Below, in pieces: positions 37,652 to 46,500 of a stretch of 64,000 nucleotides of DNA. Both the position numbers and the translations under genes were made by a program. The stretch comes from Sphingobacteriaceae bacterium. GTDB lineage: Bacteria; Bacteroidota; Bacteroidia; B-17B0; Aurantibacillaceae. Where the stretch lies: contig CANKBS010000008.1 of NCBI GenBank assembly GCA_947480015.1, forward strand, positions 1 to 64,000, read 5' to 3'. Numbering within the stretch: the stretch's first letter is position 1; each line of letters opens with the position of its first letter. Below the pieces are notes generated by a model. The model was not told the origin of the DNA. It saw only the letters and a program-made list of their open reading frames with translations, and did not search any database.

Positions 37652-38421
37652 GGGTTGTCAATACTTTTTAAACTGATCATATCAGCATAATTATCTGCGA
37701 GTTGTTTGGCATAAAATCCACCGGCAACAACGGTGGGTAGGCTCGAAAAATCAATAGCCACGGGTGTTTTAAAGATCTCGTTAACATTTACTTTTAAATT
37801 AAGTACCGGTAGTTTAGTTTGTAAAACATTCAGTCGACCGAAACCAAAATTAAAATTAAAATCACGCTGGGTTTTGTATTTACCGCCATAACCGCCAATA
37901 TGGTATTCAATTAATTTATCACTGGCCGGCGATTTCGGAGCCGTTCCTTCCAACTTTAAAAAAATATAGCCGCTGCTCCAGGTCCAGAACATATCACTGG
38001 CATACGACGATTCCAGATCCCCCGGCTGTGTTCCCGAAACATTGTGCGTGCTGTCGACACCGATCATAAACCGCACTGCTTTATAGCCACCTAATGGCAC
38101 TTGAGTAATGGTGAAAGAAGAAATGCCATTGGTATGACGAATTAAATGGTACGACTCAGGTTCCGTATATTCACTGCCATCTTCAAGTGTAAATACAAAA
38201 TTGCTTAGGTAATATTTAAACTTGCTCACCATAAAAGAATCGCCTGCAGAAGTAAAATAATTTTTATTCAAAACCAAAAGCGAATCATCCACCATATTGT
38301 TCAAATTAACTTGTATCGACGACAAGGGTGCCGGTGTAGGATCGTTTGTTATAGGATCCTTTTTACATGAAAAGAACAGCAATAGTGCAAAGAAAATAAT
38401 GTAAAAAAGCTGCTTCATCAT
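37648..38421 (-). CDS. MbnP-like lipoprotein
   Basis: A 257-residue lipoprotein (lipobox LLFFSC). The body shows the MbnP family pattern: LSNFVFTLEDG, VRFMIGVDST-HNVSGTQPGDL and the Trp-rich MFWTWSSGYIFLKLEG at about residue 155-170. The last motif carries the residues that MbnH-type enzymes may modify. It overlaps the di-haem peroxidase gene by four bases, an arrangement known for this partner pair. No methanobactin precursor is visible nearby. Confidence 0.82.
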   Translation of the reverse strand: MMKQLFYIIFFALLLFFSCKKDPITNDPTPAPLSSIQVNLNNMVDDSLLVLNKNYFTSAGDSFMVSKFKYYLSNFVFTLEDGSEYTEPESYHLIRHTNGISSFTITQVPLGGYKAVRFMIGVDSTHNVSGTQPGDLESSYASDMFWTWSSGYIFLKLEGTAPKSPASDKLIEYHIGGYGGKYKTQRDFNFNFGFGRLNVLQTKLPVLNLKVNVNEIFKTPVAIDFSSLPTVVAGGFYAKQLADNYADMISLKSIDNP

Positions 38422-38724
38422 GTTAAGCCGATACTAAACTCTGAATGTTAAAGTTTATTCGGTTTACTAATTTAATTAAAAATATGCAGATTTCTTTTTC
38501 GCTTCAGTTCCACTTACATAAAATTATTTCATAAGCTTTTAGCTTAAGGTTCATCCGCACAGCACTATGTTCTGCATTTCATTCTTCAAAATCCATTAAA
38601 AAAAGGCGTTTTTTGTATGAAGCCTTGATTTTCAGTTATTTACAAGCTATTTAGGTCGCTCAATTATTAGGGACTATTTTTCAAAAATTTCTATCTTTGC
38701 GCCCTAACTAATCTAAAACAAAAC
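38422..38724. other. Divergent intergenic region with accA promoter
   Basis: 303 bp without a coding frame between the MbnP-like gene and accA. It is AT-rich and holds a good -10 box TATCTTTG at 38692-38699, 25 bases before the accA ATG. No clear -33 TTG at the right distance is seen. Confidence 0.55.
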
Positions 38725-39687
38725 ATGACGTATTTGGATTTTGAAACGCCTATTGAAGAATTAGAAACCGAATTAACCAAACTGAAAGAAGTTGCTTCTA
38801 AAAGTAAAGTTGATTTAACAGATAAGATCAAAGAACTTGAATCACATATCGACGATAAAACCCGTGACATTTATTCAAAACTTACCGCCTGGCAAAGGGT
38901 TCAGGTAAGTCGTCACCCCGAACGTCCCTATACCTTAGCTTACATTAATTCGGTTACCAACAATACCTTTATGGAATTGCATGGCGACCGCACTGTGGGC
39001 GACGATAAGGCCATGGTAGGTGGATTTGGTGACGTAGATGGACAAACGGTCATGTTTATTGGTCAGCAAAAAGGGATCAACACCAAAATGCGTCAGATTC
39101 GTCGTTTTGGAATGGCCAATCCCGAAGGTTACCGCAAGGCCCTGCGTTTGATGAAGTTGGCCGAAAAATTCAACAAACCCATTGTTACATTTATTGATAC
39201 ACCCGGTGCTTACCCAGGCCTGGAAGCTGAAGAACGCGGACAAGGGGAGGCCATTGCCAGAAATTTACTGGAAATGGTGCAATTAAAAGTGCCTGTAATT
39301 TGCATAATAATTGGCGAAGGAGCCAGCGGAGGTGCATTAGGCATTGGCATTGGCGATAAAGTGTTAATGCTCGAAAACACCTGGTACTCGGTTATTTCAC
39401 CAGAGTCATGTTCGTCCATTTTATGGCGCAGTTGGAGTTTTAAGGAGCAAGCAGCAGAAGCGTTAAAACTGACTTCGCACGACATGAGTGAAAATGGTTT
39501 GATCGATGGCATCATCCCTGAACCTTTGGGAGGTGCGCACCGTCACCACGAAGAAATTTTTGCTACCGTTAAAGAGGAAATTTTAAAACACCTGAAAATC
39601 CTAAACAAAATTAAACCTGAGACACGCATCGATCAGCGCATCGAAAAATTCTCGGCCATGGGTGTGGTACATGATATTACCGAATAA
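38725..39687 (+). CDS. accA: Acetyl-CoA carboxylase carboxyltransferase subunit alpha
   Basis: A 320-residue protein of normal AccA length. Family segments are seen: an N-terminal helical region, the crotonase-like carboxyltransferase core with [23 protein letters not shown], the [13 protein letters not shown] oxyanion region, and the Asn/Ser active-site [12 protein letters not shown] segment. It forms the transferase with AccD for the first step of fatty acid synthesis. It is followed 40 bases later by efp. Confidence 0.97.
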   Translation: MTYLDFETPIEELETELTKLKEVASKSKVDLTDKIKELESHIDDKTRDIYSKLTAWQRVQVSRHPERPYTLAYINSVTNNTFMELHGDRTVGDDKAMVGGFGDVDGQTVMFIGQQKGINTKMRQIRRFGMANPEGYRKALRLMKLAEKFNKPIVTFIDTPGAYPGLEAEERGQGEAIARNLLEMVQLKVPVICIIIGEGASGGALGIGIGDKVLMLENTWYSVISPESCSSILWRSWSFKEQAAEALKLTSHDMSENGLIDGIIPEPLGGAHRHHEEIFATVKEEILKHLKILNKIKPETRIDQRIEKFSAMGVVHDITE

Positions 39688-39727
39688 GAAAAATTAAATA
39701 AAAAATAAATAATTCTAATTAACAACA

Positions 39728-40291
39728 ATGGCAGACACAGGCGATATTAACGTAGGATCCATCATCCGTTTTAACGGCGAGTTGGTACAGATTACCGATT
39801 ACCAACACCGTACTCCGGGTAATTTACGCGCGTTTTACCAAGCAAAAATGCGTAACTTAAAAAATGGCAAACAAACTGAAAACCGTTTCAGAAGTGGTGA
39901 ATCGGTTGAAATTGTGCGGGTTGAATTTCACATGATGCAGTTTATTTATACCGAAGGTGAATTTGCTGTGGTTATGGATAACAGCAGCTTTGAACAAGTT
40001 CATATACCCTTGCTTATGTTTGGTGATAGCGGTCGTTTCTTAAAAGAAGGCATGGAAGTAAAAATCAGCTTTGAAGGTGATGAAGCTATATTAGCGGAAG
40101 CTCCAACATTTGTTGAAGCGCAAATAACTTATGCAGAGCCGGGCTTAAAAGGCGATACAGCCACCAACACTTTAAAACCGGCTAAGATTGATACCGGTAC
40201 TGAAATCCGCGTTCCTTTATTCGTAAACGAAGGCGACTGGGTTAAAATTGATACCCGCAGCGGCGAATATGTTGAGCGTATTAAAAAATAA
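39728..40291 (+). CDS. efp: Elongation factor P
   Basis: A 187-residue three-domain EF-P (KOW-like N-domain, OB and C-terminal OB). The loop that in E. coli carries the modified Lys34 (KPGKGQAF) reads RTPGNLRAF here, so Asn32 aligns with that lysine and an Arg (34) is two residues on. Other Bacteroidota EF-P sequences that I recall share this form. EF-P relieves ribosome stalling at polyproline stretches. It probably shares a transcript with accA and is followed by a terminator. Confidence 0.94.
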   Translation: MADTGDINVGSIIRFNGELVQITDYQHRTPGNLRAFYQAKMRNLKNGKQTENRFRSGESVEIVRVEFHMMQFIYTEGEFAVVMDNSSFEQVHIPLLMFGDSGRFLKEGMEVKISFEGDEAILAEAPTFVEAQITYAEPGLKGDTATNTLKPAKIDTGTEIRVPLFVNEGDWVKIDTRSGEYVERIKK

Positions 40292-40309
40292 TTTTATTGA
40301 AAACAAAAT

Positions 40310-40344
40310 AAAAAGCGATGGGGTTTTTTCCATAGCTTTTTTTT
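40310..40344 (+). terminator. Terminator of the accA-efp unit
   Basis: Bases 40310-40321 pair with 40330-40341 (AAAAAGC, one G/A mismatch, ATGG) around an 8-nt loop, followed by T residues. It lies 18 bases after the efp stop. Confidence 0.75.
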
Positions 40345-40386
40345 ATAGGTTTATAATCAACATAGAGCCAAGATTGTATTTCACTT

Positions 40387-40408
40387 TTTTGGGCGCCCTG
40401 GCGGGCTG
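40387..40408. repeat. GC-rich dispersed repeat, copy 1
   Basis: A 22-base segment at 40387-40408 matches 56201-56222 at 21 of 22 positions (T to G at one). It stands out as a GC-rich island in AT-rich spacer. Both copies lie 3' of a gene. A CTATCC box follows in both. Confidence 0.65.
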
Positions 40409-40455
40409 CTCTTATTCGGACGGCTATCCACTGAGGTTTCTTAGAATCATAGGCT

Positions 40456-40536
40456 GGTCATCCTGAGCAAGTTTATGCTGAGCACGTCGTGTTGAGCAAC
40501 GTCGAAGTATAGTCGAAGCATCGAAGGATGCTGACC
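40456..40536. repeat. GAGCA/TCGAAG-type dispersed intergenic element
   Basis: An 81-bp element with GGTCA and TGACC at its ends, TCCT near the left end answered by AGGA near the right end, three GAGCA units on the left half and repeated GTCGAAG/ATCGAAG units on the right. It resembles the short intergenic repeats that are dispersed in many Bacteroidota genomes. Confidence 0.5.
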
Positions 40537-40669
40537 TGATTTCTACTCTGGTCGAATGCCAGCAGGCCCCCAGAAAAGGTTCGTTTTAAGTTCAAGCAAA
40601 TCGAATAATCACTTTTTTAACAAAGTACTAATGCGACAGAAGACTCAGTACCAGAGTAATTCAGGAGAT

Positions 40670-40713
40670 GAAGCCTATATGATGCCTATATGAAGCCTAT
40701 ATGAAGCCTATAT
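40670..40713. repeat. Four 11-bp tandem repeats
   Basis: GAAGCCTATAT, GATGCCTATAT, GAAGCCTATAT, GAAGCCTATAT in direct succession at 40670-40680, 40681-40691, 40692-40702 and 40703-40713. The second has one substitution. No coding frame uses it. Confidence 0.8.
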
Positions 40714-41692
40714 ATTGCCTGGTAAGACCAATGTAAACCAAACCTTATGCCAGCTTTATACTAGCATTAATCTCGTAATCAGTTGCTTGAATACTAATCG
40801 CAGATTACTGAATTTTCTAATTTTGTTTAGAGTCTAAGATTACACATGCAATAAAGTCTTTCTATTTAAAATTTAAAAAGTAGACTCGCTTTTAATTGCC
40901 TGATATTCTTACTGAATTTTGGTCAAGAATAATACTTTTAATTTATTTACATTTTAACGCTATTCTATTTCAACACATCTAAATCCATTTAATAAATTCT
41001 AATGTTAAATTGCTTGACTTACGCTTCGCACTTAGCTACCTTCATTAAACCAATATTAAAATTCTTTGCTTACCTAAAATCCACAAATAGCTCGAAGCCC
41101 TGAAAGCCTTGTAGGAGTGTATATATCCTTTGAGATTTTTAGTTTTGCTTTACCCAAACTGGCGAAAGGAGGTTTGTGGTTATAACTAATTATTCCCATT
41201 TTAGGTTTTTCCCGGTTTTTGTCCTGATTAATTTTTTTAAATAAAATCGTGAGCATTTCCAGTTGACCCAATTTTAAAACCCCTATCACTATTACAGCTA
41301 CTGTGATTTTATGGCACAGCTTTGCATCAACATTGCTTGCAAAGCCTGAAATGTTTTCCACATGCTTATTTAAATGCAAGGCTTTATCAATTTACTTGTT
41401 GTAAATCTTTTTTGAAAGTAAATCTATTGCATCAAAATAAATTTATTAGAACAAACACATATAAAATGCTAATACAAACAAAACACTTATGTCATAATTA
41501 AAAAATATGTAGCTAATAATTTTGAACCATTAATCCCAATTATGATGGTAAACGAAATCAACTATTTTGACGACAGCTGACTGTATGAAGTTACTTTCAG
41601 AACAAATAAGAAAAATTTATTTGAAGGGCCGATTCCCCTCACAACACATCAAAAGTACTTTTCATAATTATTAAAATTCAAAAAACTTAAAA

Positions 41693-43474
41693 ATGAAAAA
41701 ACTAAAATTAATTATAGCGCTATGTGCGCTAACAATCAGTATTCAGGCTCAAAACAGTTATGGTATTACAAAGTATCCTCACCTGGGTTCTTGGCTAGGT
41801 TCAGGCACTGTAACCACTATCTCTCCCGGTTTTCTTATGGCAGGTTATCAATTGGTAAGCACCGCTTCAAGTGATAATTTTACCATTGATCGTTTGAGTG
41901 TAGGTGGAACTCAAGGAACTGGCACACCATTTTTTCAAAGAGGATACAAATTATTTGGTGATCCCTATTGCACCACACCAAATAGAATTCTTAATTGCGT
42001 AGGTGTCACCACAATTGAAAAAGGAAATGGCAATACTCGAATAGTCGGAGTTATCGGAACTAATAAAAATCTTATTTTTTCAACATTTGATAATGCCGGT
42101 ATCCCAATTTCGTTGCGACAGTACCAACTACCCGGCACACCCTCCAATGTAACAAAACCACTAATCTGTCAATCGCAAATAAACCCAGATCGTTTTTTTA
42201 TTGTTGGCTCCTTTGATGGCATTATGTATATGTTAAAAGTTGACTCATTAGGTACAATTATTTCACAGTATGTTTGTGATGTGTCTGCTAATTACTATTT
42301 AACGCCTATGGCTATTATGGAATCACCTTATACCCCATTTGATTTAACTATAGTTGGGACATCTCTCAACAATCAAAGCCAGCAAGATGGTTTTTTCTAT
42401 CAAATTTCTAACGGGCTTCCCTGGTCTGGGTCTAATGTATTTAATACTTATGACATTACTTATGGTAACAAAACAAATAATGTGTTTACTTCTATTGTAA
42501 CAGCTAATTCAACTAATCCGGTAAGTTCAGGATTTTTAATTGGTGGGGGAAGCGATTCTCAATCGCCCGGTTTCCCTGGTTTCGCTTGGATGCTTAAAGT
42601 CGACCAGACAGGAACTCTCGTTTGGAATACGATCATTTCCGGCACCACAGATCCTAACTCAGGTAAAATATACGGCGTTGTAGAAAGGCTAAACACAGCT
42701 GGTGTTTATGAGTGTTACGGTGCCTGTGCAGCCAACTCCGGTTTAACGGTTTATAAATTAGATAATATGGGTGTTCCCATGAATGTAAATTACGGACCAA
42801 CCAATGATGAATTTGTTTATAATACAGGTTCAAGCAGCGCTGCATGGCCGGTGAGTATGACATATAATGATATCGGGGTTTTGCCACCTGACAGAGGATT
42901 ACACATGTTCGGGAATTTAGATAACACTGGTCCCGGTAATCATTACTTTGTTGAAGCCTATTTTAATGGTATCACCAGTTGTAATAGCCCATTAACCATT
43001 GCTGCATATGATAATACAAGTGCAATTGCAGTTACGAGTGTTCTTGATGCGAGCGGTGCAAATCTAGTATATTGTAATAATTTTTATATTACATCTGGCA
43101 TACTTAATCCTTATACTAGTATTTGCGGACCCTTCACCTCGGTAGCCGGAGGAAGTAATAACCGAAGCATTGCAACGAATTTAACAAATCTAAATGCCTT
43201 AGAGGATATGCATTTTTCTATAACCCCAAATCCAACTTCGCAAAAGATCGCAATTTCATACAATTGTCCCGAGAAGAAATCAATTGAGGTGCGGATTTTA
43301 AATAATTTAGGCCAATGTATCAAAGTTCTTCAAAGTGCTAATATAACTGGGCCGGAAAGACAAAGCATTAATGTTGATTTAGAAGCTTTAGGAATCGCGA
43401 ATGGTATTTATTTTATCAATGCTAACGTTAATGGCATTGTCTTTAACAAAAAGGTTATTTATTCAAAAGAATAA
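41693..43474 (+). CDS. T9SS type A sorting-domain protein
   Basis: A 593-residue secreted protein. A signal peptide (MKKLKLIIALCALTISIQAQ) precedes a long beta-rich body with several Cys residues and repeated 'VDSLGTIIS/VDQTGTLVWN' segments that resemble beta-propeller-type unidentified secreted proteins. The C-terminus has the type A sorting domain (SITPNPTSQKIAISYN, LGQCIKVLQ, ANGIYFIN). A strong terminator follows. Enzymatic function is not visible. Confidence 0.88.
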   Translation: MKKLKLIIALCALTISIQAQNSYGITKYPHLGSWLGSGTVTTISPGFLMAGYQLVSTASSDNFTIDRLSVGGTQGTGTPFFQRGYKLFGDPYCTTPNRILNCVGVTTIEKGNGNTRIVGVIGTNKNLIFSTFDNAGIPISLRQYQLPGTPSNVTKPLICQSQINPDRFFIVGSFDGIMYMLKVDSLGTIISQYVCDVSANYYLTPMAIMESPYTPFDLTIVGTSLNNQSQQDGFFYQISNGLPWSGSNVFNTYDITYGNKTNNVFTSIVTANSTNPVSSGFLIGGGSDSQSPGFPGFAWMLKVDQTGTLVWNTIISGTTDPNSGKIYGVVERLNTAGVYECYGACAANSGLTVYKLDNMGVPMNVNYGPTNDEFVYNTGSSSAAWPVSMTYNDIGVLPPDRGLHMFGNLDNTGPGNHYFVEAYFNGITSCNSPLTIAAYDNTSAIAVTSVLDASGANLVYCNNFYITSGILNPYTSICGPFTSVAGGSNNRSIATNLTNLNALEDMHFSITPNPTSQKIAISYNCPEKKSIEVRILNNLGQCIKVLQSANITGPERQSINVDLEALGIANGIYFINANVNGIVFNKKVIYSKE

Positions 43475-43514
43475 TTTGGTTTATTAATTAACAGATCCAA
43501 TGTATGGAAAGAGA

Positions 43515-43549
43515 CAGAAGGCTTCAAATAATTGAAGCCTTCTGTTTTT
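43515..43549 (+). terminator. Rho-independent terminator
   Basis: A perfect 13-bp stem at 43515-43527 and 43532-43544, loop ATAA, then TTTTT. It lies 40 bases after the stop at 43474. Confidence 0.88.
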
Positions 43550-43597
43550 ATTACGATTAAATTTAGCTATCTTTAAACACCTAAGTTTTTCAAGATT

Positions 43598-46500
43598 TTG
43601 CTAAAAAAACTAAAAAAAATATTTTTTATTTTATTTTATTCCAACGTAATTACCACGTTTGCCCAGCATCCTATTGCCAACAGTAACTTAATTTACTATA
43701 CAGATTTAGTTAGTAATTATATTAAAGTTTACAACTCTTCGTTACCGCTATCCATATCAAATCCTTCAATCACTAATGTTCCAACGGCTTGTCTCGGTTG
43801 TCAAGGCCTTTCCATTCTACCAAATATTAATGGCGGCACTTTAACACCTACTTTTTATTCGACTTCCTCCATTTATTATTATTACTGGAACGGCAGCTCG
43901 TGGGTTAATACAGGTCACACACAACCATCGCCGTATTCAAATGTGTCAGATTTTGGTGGATGTGGCAGTGGTATTTATACAATTGTTACTGGAAACTTTT
44001 CTTGCCCCTTGATCAAATATAATGGTACAGGTAATGCGAGCATATTAACTAATATTTCAGGTGGGCCTTTTGTTGGTGATGTTGAAACAGATTGCAATTG
44101 TAATTTTTATCTAATGAATCAAACTGAATTAAAGCTTTATAGTCCTTTAGGAACCGCCTTATGCACTTGGACACTTTCAAATTTAACAGGTAGTATTTCA
44201 ACAATGGGAGGTCTGGCTGTTGTTGGAAATAGTGTTTATGCTTGCAGTTTTGGTACTACAGGAGTACAGGTTGGTGTTATGGCTGGAGGTGTTGTTACAT
44301 TTAGTTATTTGACTTCCACATTCGGCGCTGATTTAGCAACCTATAAAGGTCCTTGTTCCACAACTCTTCAGGCCACGGCCTCAGTTAGTGGCTCACTTAA
44401 TTGTATCAGCCCAACGGTTAGCCTAACTTGTTCGGCTACAACAAGTCTTGGTCCTTTGGGTTATTTTTGGTCTGGTCCGGGTTTAGTCAGTTCGCCATAT
44501 TCCTCCGTTGCCGTGGTTAATGCACCTGGTAACTATGTTTGTTTTGTAAACACCATGTCTTGTCCAAGTACACAAACAAGCGTGGCTATTAGTGTTAATA
44601 GTTATACGGCACCGGTACTAAATATTACCACAAGCTCTGTTACCTGCGCTAATCTTGGTTCGGGCACTGTTACTGCTAGTGGAGGTACAGGTCCGTTTTC
44701 ATACACCTGGATGCCGGGCTTTTCAACAAACTCGGTCGTCAGTGGTTTAAGTCCGGGCACTTACTCCATTCATGTTTTAGATAACGGTAATGGTTGTATT
44801 TCAGATTCCACGGTAACTTTTTCTCCATTAATTCCTTTAACGGGTAATATTGTTTCAACAAATTCAGTAGCCTGTTTCAGCGCCAATACGGGCACGGGTT
44901 CCATCACCAATCTGGCCGGAGGTTCCGGCACTCAAAATTATTTATGGACAAACAGCACAACAAATTACACAACAGCTTTTACAAATAGTTTGGTCGCAGG
45001 CAATTGGTCTGTTACCGTTACCGATGCTTTAACAGGCTGTCAAGTCTTTTCTGTGTTTACAATTACACAACCACCGGCTACAACTTTAAACATTACAGCA
45101 AATACATCAACATCATGTGCAGGCGCCGGCATCGCCCTAACAGGCACCAATAGCGGAGGCACACCTGGTTACACATATACATGGACAAACGGTCCGCCAA
45201 TTAATACAAACACTGTAACGGAGTTTATAGCTGGCACTTATGTTTACACGCTTAACAGCAGCGATGCCAATAACTGTTTAACGAGTACTACCATAGCAGT
45301 TGATTTTATTACTATTCCTATATTAACGGTTTCAAATGCTTCTATTTGTCCCCTAACGGTCGGCACATTAACGGTAACAGGGGCGAGTTCTTATTTATGG
45401 AGTGATAATACAACTAACATTACATTTACAGCATCACCGCTTGTCAATACGCAATATACGGTTGTTGGTTCTGCCTTGGGTTGCACCTCGGTGGCTTATC
45501 CAACTATTATTTTATATCCAACACCTACACCCATTTTTACCAGTAATTCACCACGCTGTAACGGTCAGAATTTACAATTGAATGCAAGTGGGGGAGTGTT
45601 TTTTAATTTTGATGGGCCGCAAAGTTTTGTTTCTAATTTACAGAGTCCGGTTATTACTGGCGCTACACCATTATATTCCGGCGTTTATAATTTAACAGTG
45701 ACTTCGGTAAATGGTTGCACGGCTAGTACCAGTAAAACGCTTGTGGTAAATCCTTCACCAACGGTATCGGCATTGGGCAGCACGGTGTGCACCAGTCAAA
45801 ACATGCTGCTATTTGCAAACTCAGTAGCCGGTGCATTATATAATTGGTCAGGTCCTTTAAATTTTGTTTCTTCTGTTCAAAATCCAACAATCACTTCACC
45901 GTCGCTTAATCAAAGTGGCACCTATACCGTAAAGGTTACTGCACTTAGCTCCTGTACCAATTCTGCTTTTGCAACAATATCAGTTATTAGTCCACCTTCT
46001 TTAACCGTAGCTTTAAGCAGTCACAGTTTGTGTTCTCAGGCTTTTAATGGTTCACCAAACACCATCACGCTCACTTCCTTCGGAGCTTCCACCTACACAT
46101 TGTTCACTCCGAATATCATTGGAAGTAGTAATCCGGTTGCACCAAGCACTTCTTTGTTTGCCACACCACCTTTCTCTTCTTCTTTGTCTGTTGGCATAGC
46201 TACATTGCAAGGCTCCAATGGTGTTTGTAGTTCTAGTGCCGCCATGGTTTTTACAGTGGTGCCAAATCCAACAGTTGGCGTTAATTCATTCACGCCTGTA
46301 ATTTGTGCAGGCCAACATTTTACTTATACTTCTAGTGGGGCTAATTCTTATACCTGGTCATCTTCAAGCCCTAATTACACCACCTATTCCAATGGAGGCG
46401 TGGCAGTAGCGCATCCGAGTATTAATGCGGTGTTTAGTGTCTTTGGTTCAAGTTTGGGTTGTAATTCTGCTTTACAAACAACTAGCATTACAGTAAACCC

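Larger units (their letters stand above)
40292..41692. other. 1.4-kb gene-poor region with repeats
   Basis: No convincing gene. It contains an efp terminator, three repeat types (listed separately) and long AT-rich sequence from 40740 on. A 101-codon minus-strand frame at 41074-41379 has neither a recognised domain nor an evident promoter or terminator, and I do not call it. The 310 bp before the T9SS gene at 41693 hold nothing I recognise. Confidence 0.5.

Noticed and set aside
40670-40713. Tandem repeats as a CRISPR array
   Set aside because: Units are 11 bp and directly adjacent with no spacers; no cas genes are nearby.
41074-41379. 101-codon minus-strand frame in the 1.4-kb spacer
   Set aside because: No recognised domain and no promoter or terminator seen. 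The sequence (many Lys/Ile, no signal peptide) fits a chance frame in AT-rich DNA as well as a decayed gene.
40292-41692. Insertion sequence or phage remnant in the spacer
   Set aside because: No transposase-like protein, no terminal inverted repeats with target duplications and no att-like core was found.
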